DNA of 64,000 nt from Desulfurobacteriaceae bacterium (lineage in GTDB: Bacteria; Aquificota; Aquificia; Desulfurobacteriales; Desulfurobacteriaceae): assembly GCA_027068415.1 (NCBI GenBank), contig JAMOTD010000015.1, forward strand, positions 62,001 through 126,000. The letters are read 5' to 3'. The translations under genes were made by a program, and so were the position numbers. Positions 30,401-38,887 of this stretch are shown here, one piece after another. The notes under the pieces were generated by a model. The model was not told the DNA's origin and searched no databases. It saw nothing but the letters and a program-made list of their open reading frames with translations. Numbering within the stretch: the stretch's first letter is position 1; each line of letters begins with the position of its first letter.

Positions 30401-31840
30401 ATGAACACCAGACAGCTTCTAAGGAGTGCAGCCGCTGTAATTTTTACTGCAGGGCTCTTTACCTCTCAGTCCGCCCTTTCTCAGGAGGCTACTCCTCAGG
30501 ACTACAGAGTTGCAGAGTCCCTTCAGAGGGTATTTGAGGCCGTTGCTGAGAAAGTTAAACCTGCCGTTGTCAACATCAGTACCGTTTCGGAGATTAAGTT
30601 TAGCCACCCTCCGATTCCTCCTCAGTTTAAGGACTTCTTCCACGACTTCGGCTTTCCTTTTCCTGATTTCCCCCGGGAGTTTAAAACCCGCTCCCTTGGT
30701 TCGGGTTTCATTGTTAAAGTTGAGGACGGCTGGGCTTACATCCTTACCAACAACCACGTAGTTGCGAAGGCCAAGAAAATAAAGGTCAAACTGAGCGACG
30801 GCTCAGTTTACAGGGCCGAGGTAGTGGGAAAGGACCCTAAGACCGATGTTGCTCTAATCAAGATTAAAGTGGGGAACAAAAAAGTTCCTACAGTTGAGCT
30901 GGGAGATTCAAGCAAAATCAAAGTAGGGGAGTTCGTTATAGCAATCGGGAACCCTTACGGTCTTAACTGGACCGTGACTCACGGGATTGTCTCAGCCAAG
31001 GGCAGGCACGGTTTGGGTCTCAATCCGATTGAGAACTTTATCCAGACCGATGCTGCAATCAACCCCGGAAACAGCGGCGGTCCCCTGTGTGATATCTACG
31101 GAAGGGTTATCGGCATAAATACGGCTATTGTCAGGAATGCTCAGGGTCTCGGTTTTGCAGTTCCCATAAACATTGCCAAAAAGGTTATGAACGACCTTCT
31201 CAAGTACGGTAAGGTCGTAAGGGGCTGGTTGGGAGTTTACATTGAGGATATCTCTCCCTCTTTGGCCAAGAAGTTCGGAGTTAAAGAGGGAGTGTTGATT
31301 ACTAAGGTTATGCCCGGCAGCCCTGCCGAGAAAGGAGGACTAAAGAGCGGAGACATTATTGTTGAGTTTAACGGTGAACCCATTAAGAACGTTGCAGACC
31401 TTCAGCTTAAGGTTATAAACACCAAGCCCGGTGAGAAAGTAAGGATTACCGTTATCAGGGACGGTGAGAGGAAGACTTTAACCGTTAAAATCGGTCAGAT
31501 GCCCGGCAGTGAAAACCTTGCTTCTATTGATTTAATGTCTAAATTTGGTTTTTCCGTTCAGCCCCTGACCCCAGAGCTAAAGAGCAAGCTCGGAGCTCCC
31601 AAGTGGATTAAACACGGCCTCGTGGTTACCGAGGTTAAGCCCGGCTCTGTAGCCGACGATGCCGGCCTCAGGGAGGGCGACATTATCGTCCATGCAGGTA
31701 TAACTCCGAAGGATTTGAAACCTGTGAAAGATGTTGACGACCTCCTTGAGGTGGTTAGAAAGGCCGGAGACTCGGGAGTTCTCTTAAAGGTTGTTAGGGG
31801 TGAAGGAGTCTTCTATGCAGTTTTAAATCCTGAAGAGTAG
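30401..31840 (+). CDS. Do/DegP-family serine protease with two PDZ domains
   Basis: TNNHVV, DPKTDVALIKI, TDAAINPGNSGGPL; two PDZ-like repeats. Confidence 0.94.
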   Translation: MNTRQLLRSAAAVIFTAGLFTSQSALSQEATPQDYRVAESLQRVFEAVAEKVKPAVVNISTVSEIKFSHPPIPPQFKDFFHDFGFPFPDFPREFKTRSLGSGFIVKVEDGWAYILTNNHVVAKAKKIKVKLSDGSVYRAEVVGKDPKTDVALIKIKVGNKKVPTVELGDSSKIKVGEFVIAIGNPYGLNWTVTHGIVSAKGRHGLGLNPIENFIQTDAAINPGNSGGPLCDIYGRVIGINTAIVRNAQGLGFAVPINIAKKVMNDLLKYGKVVRGWLGVYIEDISPSLAKKFGVKEGVLITKVMPGSPAEKGGLKSGDIIVEFNGEPIKNVADLQLKVINTKPGEKVRITVIRDGERKTLTVKIGQMPGSENLASIDLMSKFGFSVQPLTPELKSKLGAPKWIKHGLVVTEVKPGSVADDAGLREGDIIVHAGITPKDLKPVKDVDDLLEVVRKAGDSGVLLKVVRGEGVFYAVLNPEE

Positions 31841-31850
31841 GAGAGGTAGA

Positions 31851-32810
31851 ATGGAAGAGAAAGAGTTCCTCTTTGAAGATGAGGAGAACATAGACATTGA
31901 CAATATTGACGTTCAGGGGGAGGAGTCTTCCCTCTCCCTCTTTGAGCAGGAGATAGACCCTTCCTTAATTGAGTCCTTTGTTCCTGATAAGGACTCCCTT
32001 GATGCCTTTTTAAAGTCTATCTCCAAGATTCCTCTCCTCACCAGGGAAGAGGAGATAGAGCTTGCCAAAAGGGCAAAGGCCGGTGATAAGGAGGCTTTAA
32101 AGAAGCTTGTTGAGTCAAACCTAAGGTTTGTCGTAAGCGTTGCGAAGAAGTACCTCGGTTGCGGCCTTCCTCTTCACGACCTCATAGCGGAGGGGATTTT
32201 AGGCTTAATTGAGGCCGCAAGGAGGTTTGACCCGGATAAAGGGGTTAAGTTTATCTCCTACGCCGTTTGGTGGATTAGACAGTCTATAATGCAGGCACTT
32301 GCCCAGCAGACGGGAGCCGTAAAGATACCGGTAAAGCAGGCGGTTTTAGTAAATAAGATTACCCGCTCCTACGGGGAGCTCCTGAAAAAGCTCGGCAGGG
32401 AGCCGACCATTGAGGAGCTTGCAGAGCACGTAGGAATGGAGCCCAAGGAGGTTGAGAGGCTCCTCTCAATTTGCCAGGTTCCTCTCTCCCTTGATACTCC
32501 GATAGGAGACGAAGAAGATACTACTTTTAAGGACTTCTTAAAGGGTGAGGGAACGGCAGAAGTTGAAGAGAAAGTAGTTCAGGAGGAACTCAAGCAGAGT
32601 ATTCAGGAGATGCTTGAGCAGTTAACCCCTCAAGAGAAGAAAATAATCATTATGCGTTTCGGCCTTGACGGAAACGAGCCGAAAACCCTGAGGGAAATCG
32701 GCGAGAAGCTCGGCATAAGCCGTGAGAGGGTTCGCCAGCTTGAGACGAGGGCCAAGAAGAAGATGAGAGAGTACGCCATGAGGAAGAAACTTAACGTTTT
32801 TCTGAACTAA
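31851..32810 (+). CDS. Sigma-70 family RNA polymerase sigma factor (RpoD/RpoS-like, short N-terminus)
   Basis: Regions 1.2-4: LLTREEEIELAKRAKAGDKEAL, FISYAVWWIRQSI, LREIGEKLGISRERVRQLE. Confidence 0.93.
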   Translation: MEEKEFLFEDEENIDIDNIDVQGEESSLSLFEQEIDPSLIESFVPDKDSLDAFLKSISKIPLLTREEEIELAKRAKAGDKEALKKLVESNLRFVVSVAKKYLGCGLPLHDLIAEGILGLIEAARRFDPDKGVKFISYAVWWIRQSIMQALAQQTGAVKIPVKQAVLVNKITRSYGELLKKLGREPTIEELAEHVGMEPKEVERLLSICQVPLSLDTPIGDEEDTTFKDFLKGEGTAEVEEKVVQEELKQSIQEMLEQLTPQEKKIIIMRFGLDGNEPKTLREIGEKLGISRERVRQLETRAKKKMREYAMRKKLNVFLN

Positions 32811-33567
32811 CCCCTTTTTGCTCCTCCCCTCTTTCCTTCTTTCGGGAGGAGAGCTCCTCCCTCTTCTTTATTAAAACCTTCTCCTCTTTTTCCTCTTTGG
32901 GAACCGCAACCTCAAGGTAGATTTCAACCCTTCTGTTTCTTGCCTGAAGAATGGGGTTATTCCAAGTATAAAGAGGCCTTACCGCATCATACCCTACGGC
33001 TACAACCTTTCTCGGGTCAACCCCTTTAGAAATCAGGTACTTTGCAACCGTAGTCGCCCTTAGGATTGATAAGTCCCAACTGTCGTTTATCCCCTTAATA
33101 GGGACGGTCGGCTCGTCCTTACTGGTGTGTCCCTCAATCCTAACCCTGTAGTTCCCCTTTAACTCTTTTATAACTTGAGCAATTTGGTCAAGAGCTCTCT
33201 TTGCCTCGGGCGTAAGCTCTACCGAGTTCTTCTTGAAGAGAACCTTGTTAAAGAGCCTGACCATAACGTACTGTTGGGTGACAACTATCTGGTATCCGTA
33301 AACCGGAAGTAGTCTCTTAATCAGCTTCTTAATCTTCTTTGCAATGTCCTCAGTGTAGATTTGAATGGGCTTTACGATTGAAATCTGCTCAAAACTCTTC
33401 GCCTTCTCTCCTTGAAAATAGGAGAGGAACTTTATAGCCTTTGTTATGTCAAGGGTTGACATTGAGTAGAGGAGAATAAAGAAAGTGAGGAGAAGGGACA
33501 TCAGGTCGCTGAAGCTCGTCAGCCACGCCGGTGCCGTTTTACACTCTTCCTTCTTTCTCCTTGCCAT
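32791..33567 (-). CDS. MotB/OmpA-domain stator protein (second copy)
   Basis: WLTSFSDLMSLLLTFFILLYSMST plug/TM; VRIEGHTSKDEP OmpA. Confidence 0.9.
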   Translation of the reverse strand: MARRKKEECKTAPAWLTSFSDLMSLLLTFFILLYSMSTLDITKAIKFLSYFQGEKAKSFEQISIVKPIQIYTEDIAKKIKKLIKRLLPVYGYQIVVTQQYVMVRLFNKVLFKKNSVELTPEAKRALDQIAQVIKELKGNYRVRIEGHTSKDEPTVPIKGINDSWDLSILRATTVAKYLISKGVDPRKVVAVGYDAVRPLYTWNNPILQARNRRVEIYLEVAVPKEEKEEKVLIKKREELSSRKKERGEEQKGVSSEKR

Positions 33568-33574
33568 ACCTCTC

Positions 33575-34276
33575 CTACATGGGCAGGTGAATTACTATTT
33601 CAATCCGTCTGTTCTTTGCTCTTCCCTCCAGGGTTGTATTAGGAGCTATCGGGTGGTACTGACCGCAGCCTGCAGCCGAAAGTTTCTTCGGGTTGTAGCC
33701 GCACTGGAGAAAGAGCCTCAAAACTGCCGTTGCTCGTGCGGCCGAGAGCTCCCAGTTTGAGGGGAAACGGCCGCTCCTTATGGGGGTGTTATCCGTATGT
33801 CCCTCAATGGTTATCGGTAAATCAAACTCTTTTAACTTCTTGCACAGCTCCATAATCAGGGGAATTGTCTCGGGGTAAGGTTTATCGCTTCCGGGAGGAA
33901 AGAGTTTATCGGTATTAATTCTGAGTCTGATGCTCTGACCGTACTTTGCTATCTCTGATGGAACTCCCATTCTCCTCAAACTCTCCCTAATCTCGTGGAG
34001 CTTCTCCTCTATGGCCTTTCTGCTCCTCATCTTCGGGTACATGTTGGGCATCTGAACGGGAATATTTTTTCCCCTGATTACCCTCTCCTCGTAAACGACG
34101 TAGTGGCCTCCGAAGGCCTCAATTATTCCCTTAATCGCCTGATAGAACTTCTCTAAGGAAATCGTTGACATTGAGTAGAGGAGAATGAAGAAGGTGAGGA
34201 GGAGGGACATCAGGTCGCCGAAACTTGTAAGCCAGGCCGGAGGAGCTTTACACTCCTCCTTCTTCTTCCTTGCCAT
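33575..34276 (-). CDS. motB: MotB/OmpA-domain stator protein (first copy)
   Basis: WLTSFGDLMSLLLTFFILLYSMST; ITIEGHTDNTPIRSGRFPSNWELSAARA. Confidence 0.92.
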   Translation of the reverse strand: MARKKKEECKAPPAWLTSFGDLMSLLLTFFILLYSMSTISLEKFYQAIKGIIEAFGGHYVVYEERVIRGKNIPVQMPNMYPKMRSRKAIEEKLHEIRESLRRMGVPSEIAKYGQSIRLRINTDKLFPPGSDKPYPETIPLIMELCKKLKEFDLPITIEGHTDNTPIRSGRFPSNWELSAARATAVLRLFLQCGYNPKKLSAAGCGQYHPIAPNTTLEGRAKNRRIEIVIHLPM

Positions 34277-34280
34277 TTAC

Positions 34281-35042
34281 TTAACCCTCTTCCACTTCCA
34301 CTCCGAAAAGACCGGCAAGTTTCTGCCTCAGTATGTTGGGGTTTACCCCTTTCTCTATCGCTTCTGCCGTTAAGAGGTAAGCCTCAAGGAAGAGCATTCT
34401 TAAATCTTTGTAGTACTTGAGTTTCTTTGAAACGGGTATGCAGAGAGCGTTTGCCAGTATTGCTCCGTAGAGGGTTGTAATCATAGCTACAGCCATTCCA
34501 GGACCCAGTGCCGAGGGGTCGGAGAGGTTCTGAAGCATCTGAATCAGACCGATTAGCGTTCCAATCATTCCGAAGGCCGGGAAGAGGTCTCCCAAACTCT
34601 CCCAAACCGCAACCTCTGTTGAGAGCTTCTGCTCTATCTGTGCCATTGAGGCTTCGGCCGTACTCTTAATTTCCTCAATCTCAAGGCCGTCAATTAACAT
34701 TCTCATTATTCCGCCGAAGAAGGGGTCCCTGGCGTAAAAGTTATCAATATCTGCCTCAAGGGCCAAAATCCCCTCCTTCCTTGCCTTTTTGGCTATGTCT
34801 GTCAGGAAGTCAATTACCTCAATTGGGTTGGGAAGTCCGGGGTTTAGGGCTTTAAGAACTGCCTTCAGGCCGTTTATAAACTCCCCCATCGGGAAGCCGG
34901 CCATTCCGGCGGTAATTCCGCCTCCCACCGTAATAAGCAGAGAAGGAATGTTAATAAAGGCTCCCGGGCTGCCTCCGATGACTATAGAGGCAATAATGAG
35001 AAGGAACGCACCGCTTATACCTATCAGGGTGGCTATGTCCAT
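34281..35042 (-). CDS. motA: MotA/PomA stator protein
   Basis: ITVGGGITAGMAGFPMGEF; LGDLFPAFGMIGTLIGLIQML; MAVAMITTLYGAILAN. Confidence 0.94.
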   Translation of the reverse strand: MDIATLIGISGAFLLIIASIVIGGSPGAFINIPSLLITVGGGITAGMAGFPMGEFINGLKAVLKALNPGLPNPIEVIDFLTDIAKKARKEGILALEADIDNFYARDPFFGGIMRMLIDGLEIEEIKSTAEASMAQIEQKLSTEVAVWESLGDLFPAFGMIGTLIGLIQMLQNLSDPSALGPGMAVAMITTLYGAILANALCIPVSKKLKYYKDLRMLFLEAYLLTAEAIEKGVNPNILRQKLAGLFGVEVEEG

Positions 35043-35104
35043 ATCTTCACCACCTATGCTGTTGTATCAATGATTCACTGTTCAAATAGAGGGGAAGGAC
35101 GACC

Positions 35105-36481
35105 CTAAAGGTCAAAAACCTTCCCCGGGTTCAGTATGTTATTGGGGTCAAGAGCCCTCTTAACCGCCTTCATCTTCTCAAGGGCTTCTCCCACCTCCAG
35201 CGGTAGAAATTCCTTTTTCATCCAGCCTATCCCGTGCTCACCCGAAATTGAGCCCTCAAGGGAGAGGGTAAGCTCAAAAACTTCCCTTACGGCTTTCTCC
35301 ACCTTCTCCTCTTCGTTAGGCTCGTACATAAAGTTAACGTGTATGTTGCCGTCCCCGGCGTGGCCAAAGTTAACTACCATCAGGTTATACTTATCGGCTA
35401 TTTCGTAGACCTTTTTAATCAGCTCCGGGATTCTGTTTCTGGGTACTACCACGTCCTCATTTATCTTTTTAGGCTTCAGTTGAACAATTGCCGGTGAAAC
35501 CGCCCTCCTCGCCTGCCATATGGCTTCCCTTTCTTCGGGGGTGGTTGCTTTTCTTATCTCCTCTGCTCCGGCCTTTTTGCACACCTTAATTACCCTGTTT
35601 ATCAGCTCGTCAACTACGGCCTCATAGCCGTCAACCTCAATTACGAGTAATCCCTCGGCATAAGTCGGTAGCCCTATCTTTGCAAAGTTCTCAACTGCGA
35701 CTATTGAGTTCTTGTCAAGGAACTCACAAGCGGTGGGGATAACTTTGTTCCTGAACATGTCGGCGACGGCTTGGGCCGCCTGCTCTACTTTGGGGAAGAC
35801 GGCCATTGCCGTTCTTACCGCTTCCGGTGAGGGTATCAGCTTCAGGTATGCCTTTGTTATAAAGGCCAGTGTCCCTTCAGAACCGACAATTAGGTCTTTA
35901 AGGTTGTATCCTGCTACCGACTTAACCGCCTTTGAGCCGACCTTGGTAACTGTTCCGTCGGCGAAAACCACCTCAAGCTGCATTACGTAGTCTTTTGTTA
36001 CTCCGTACTTTACACATTTCGGCCCGCCGGCGTTCTCGGCAATATTCCCCCCGATTGTTGAGTACTTGTAGCTTGAAGGGTCGGGCGGGTAGAAGAGCCC
36101 CCTCTTCTCTACCTCCTTCTGAAGCTCGTAAGTTACCACTCCCGGCTCTGTCAGAACCGCAAGGTTATCCTCGTCAATTTCAATGATTCTGTTCATCTTC
36201 TCGGTAGAGATAACAATTCCCCCTTCCAGCGGAGCAGCCCCTCCCGTTAGCCCCGAGCCCGCTCCCCGGGGGTAAACCGGTATCCTCTCTTCATTTGCGA
36301 ACGAGAGGATTTTTGACACGTCTTCCGGCGTTTCCGGGAAAACTACTACGTCGGGGACTCCCTTATACCCCGTCGGCGTTCCGTCGTAAGCGTAAGAAAG
36401 CCTCCAGCCCGTGGAATCTTTGACTTTATCTTTTCCTATTAATTTGGATAGGTACTTTGAGACTTTGTCAGCTTTGAGCAT
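35105..36481 (-). CDS. FAD-linked oxidase, glycolate oxidase GlcD-like
   Basis: PRGAGSGLTGGAAPLEGGIVIS, GGNIAENAGGPKCVKYGVTKDYV, GEHGIGWMKKEFL. Confidence 0.92.
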   Translation of the reverse strand: MLKADKVSKYLSKLIGKDKVKDSTGWRLSYAYDGTPTGYKGVPDVVVFPETPEDVSKILSFANEERIPVYPRGAGSGLTGGAAPLEGGIVISTEKMNRIIEIDEDNLAVLTEPGVVTYELQKEVEKRGLFYPPDPSSYKYSTIGGNIAENAGGPKCVKYGVTKDYVMQLEVVFADGTVTKVGSKAVKSVAGYNLKDLIVGSEGTLAFITKAYLKLIPSPEAVRTAMAVFPKVEQAAQAVADMFRNKVIPTACEFLDKNSIVAVENFAKIGLPTYAEGLLVIEVDGYEAVVDELINRVIKVCKKAGAEEIRKATTPEEREAIWQARRAVSPAIVQLKPKKINEDVVVPRNRIPELIKKVYEIADKYNLMVVNFGHAGDGNIHVNFMYEPNEEEKVEKAVREVFELTLSLEGSISGEHGIGWMKKEFLPLEVGEALEKMKAVKRALDPNNILNPGKVFDL

Positions 36482-36516
36482 TGCTCCTCCTTAATAAGAG
36501 GGGATTAAGCTGAAAT

Positions 36517-38481
36517 TTATTCTTCTTCTTCTGCTTTGTCTTTTAGGTAGAAGGGCATTTTTGAAAGGAGGAATCTGTAAGCGTTAATAGGTCTTCCAGC
36601 AAGCTGGCCTACGTCTCTCGTCCACGGAGAGAGAGAGTAGTAGCCTACCTGTTTAGTATCCTTTGTGCTGAACATTCTCAGGGGAACGGCTACGAAGACG
36701 CCTTTGTCCCTGTAGTTTTTGTTAAATGAAGAGAAGTCTGACGTATCGGAGTAAGTGTACCAGAAGCCGACTTCAAACCCTTTAACAACTCTTGAGATTT
36801 GGAACCTTACTCCTTTATCGCCTGCTAAGAACCTTCCTGCCTTTACTGAGATGTGCATTTCCGGATATTTTGTTACGTAGTTTATCCCGGCGTAGAGGTC
36901 GTGAAAACCGTAGTTTCTTAGTTTAAACGGGTCTTCCGAGTCCCTCTTTCTTACCCAGTCTCCTCCGATTAGGAGTGCTGTTCTTCCGTCTCTCAAGAAG
37001 TGGATAATGTCTCCGCCTACCCCGGCGTACATTAGTTCGTTGTAGCCTGCCGATATACCTACGAAGGTTCTATCTGCAACGGGGCTGATGTAGGTAATTG
37101 CAAGGGTTGATATGTCCGGGTGTTTGTTGTTGAGGTATTTGTCTATGTCACTTCTGACCGGCTTTTCCATTAGGGGCGGAATTACCGAAGAGATGTTATT
37201 CCTTATGGGGAGTATTGCAGATGCCGAAAGGTAGAAGTTGTTAAAGAGGTATTCCTTGATTCCTACGTCGTAGCTGAGCTTGTATTTGAAGGCTCCTGAG
37301 GGGTCGTTAAGGAATGTCCTGAGCTTGATTGCTCCCCAGTATTTGGGTTTGGCAACCGTTATTTCTTCTCTCGGAGTAAAGGGAGGGGCTATTCTATATG
37401 TGGCGTTTGAAAGGAACTCTTCAAAGGTCAACTCTCCTTTTAGGTAGTCATTTATAACTTTGGCGGGAACGGTTATTTCAGTTACGGGAATGTTATCCTT
37501 TTTAAGGATAAACTTTACTCTGTAAACGCCGGGAATGTAGACTACCCTAAATATTGACAGGATTTTCTTCAGAGCTACTGATTCATAAAAGTAGGTATCG
37601 TTAGAGTACTCTATCACCAAGGTAGAGCCCGTCAGGTAAACCTCTGGATAACTGAAACCGAGTCTTTTTAAGGCCTTTTCAAAAAAGAGGGTCTGTTTAT
37701 TGGAACGTATTAACTTTAAGTCCTCTTTAGAGAGTATAAAGTACCTGGGCTTGTGGGGAAGCCAGAGCTTTCCCATGGGCATATTAAAGTTAACGTTGAG
37801 GGAAAGCTCCTCACCCCTCTGGAATGAGCCCACCAGTTGAAGCCAGGAGAGGGGTTGCCACTTTAATCCGAAGTTCCATTTACTTTTAACGCTGTCTATT
37901 CCCTTTAACTTCTCCGGCTTTATCGGTGAGTACTCGGTTATAAACGAAAGCTTCGGGTGTAGGAGCACCTCGGTTCCGAAGAAGAAGCCGTCAATTACTC
38001 CGTCTGCGTAGCCCACTGTGACGTTTTGGGGAAGCAGGGAGTCTATGTACTTGGTTATGACGAGGTACTTTGTTTCAAATAATTTCGTTCCGTGGAAGTC
38101 GTCCCACCCGACCGCTATTGCCGGAAACTTTTCGTTTTCCGGAAGAATTTGGTATTTGGCAAAAAAGGCTTTGTCCTTATAGGAGCCGTAGCCGGACCAG
38201 ATTCCTTTTGAAAGGTGTATGTTCCTTATTTCTGTAATTACTCCTCCCAGCTCAAGGCCGGGAAAGAAACCGACGTTTCCGTAAACCCTTAAGTAGGGGT
38301 AACTGTATGAAGAACCGAACTTTAAGTGGCCGTCTTGGACGGTGTAAGCAGTCGGGTTTATTAACAGGCCGGTTCTGCCGAAGTTTGAAGTAATTTCGTC
38401 AGGGAAGGCCTTATCAGATATTAAAAGGGTTGCTAAAATTGACGCTGTTAGTAAACCGAGAACTTTTTTCTTTACCCCCAA
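36517..38481 (-). CDS. YjbH-domain exopolysaccharide-associated outer membrane protein
   Basis: SNFGRTGLLINPTAYTVQDGHLKFGSSYSYPY...; repeated beta-rich YjbH-like domains. Confidence 0.75.
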   Translation of the reverse strand: MGVKKKVLGLLTASILATLLISDKAFPDEITSNFGRTGLLINPTAYTVQDGHLKFGSSYSYPYLRVYGNVGFFPGLELGGVITEIRNIHLSKGIWSGYGSYKDKAFFAKYQILPENEKFPAIAVGWDDFHGTKLFETKYLVITKYIDSLLPQNVTVGYADGVIDGFFFGTEVLLHPKLSFITEYSPIKPEKLKGIDSVKSKWNFGLKWQPLSWLQLVGSFQRGEELSLNVNFNMPMGKLWLPHKPRYFILSKEDLKLIRSNKQTLFFEKALKRLGFSYPEVYLTGSTLVIEYSNDTYFYESVALKKILSIFRVVYIPGVYRVKFILKKDNIPVTEITVPAKVINDYLKGELTFEEFLSNATYRIAPPFTPREEITVAKPKYWGAIKLRTFLNDPSGAFKYKLSYDVGIKEYLFNNFYLSASAILPIRNNISSVIPPLMEKPVRSDIDKYLNNKHPDISTLAITYISPVADRTFVGISAGYNELMYAGVGGDIIHFLRDGRTALLIGGDWVRKRDSEDPFKLRNYGFHDLYAGINYVTKYPEMHISVKAGRFLAGDKGVRFQISRVVKGFEVGFWYTYSDTSDFSSFNKNYRDKGVFVAVPLRMFSTKDTKQVGYYSLSPWTRDVGQLAGRPINAYRFLLSKMPFYLKDKAEEEE

Positions 38482-38525
38482 TCCTGTCTCCAGTTAAACC
38501 CCCCCCAGAAGGGGGAGGTACTTTG

Positions 38526-38849
38526 TTAGTGGTGGGCAGGCGTTGCGTGGGCAGGCGTAGTACCGTTGTCAGAATCAGAAGTGGCCGTTGCTGCCACAAC
38601 CGAAGCTGCCACTACAGCTCCTGCTGCAACAAGAGCTGCCGTTGTTGCGGCTCCTGCTGCGGCTGCTCCTACTGCAGCTCCTGCTGCGGCCGCCCCTGCT
38701 CCTACACCGGCTCCTGCGGCTCCAGCAGCAGCACCTGCACCAGCACTACTTCCTGCAGCACCCGCTCCTACAGCTGCTTCTGTTGCCGAAAAGGCTGCCG
38801 GTGAAAGGCAGAGGCTCATAGCTATGAGTGCTCCCAGTAGCTTTTTCAT
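38526..38849 (-). CDS. Ala/Gly-rich exported YjbE-like protein
   Basis: Signal peptide MKKLLGALIAMSLCLSPAAFSA then Ala/Gly low-complexity; adjacent to YjbH-like gene. Confidence 0.7.
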   Translation of the reverse strand: MKKLLGALIAMSLCLSPAAFSATEAAVGAGAAGSSAGAGAAAGAAGAGVGAGAAAAGAAVGAAAAGAATTAALVAAGAVVAASVVAATATSDSDNGTTPAHATPAHH

Positions 38850-38887
38850 CTCTCCTCCTCCATTGCTTTACGCGTTTAAATATATTA

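Noticed and set aside
38499-38515. CCCCCCCCAGAAGGGGG hairpin between YjbE-like and YjbH-like genes (minus strand)
   Set aside because: Could act as a weak attenuator, but the following T-tract is only three bases; not called as a terminator.
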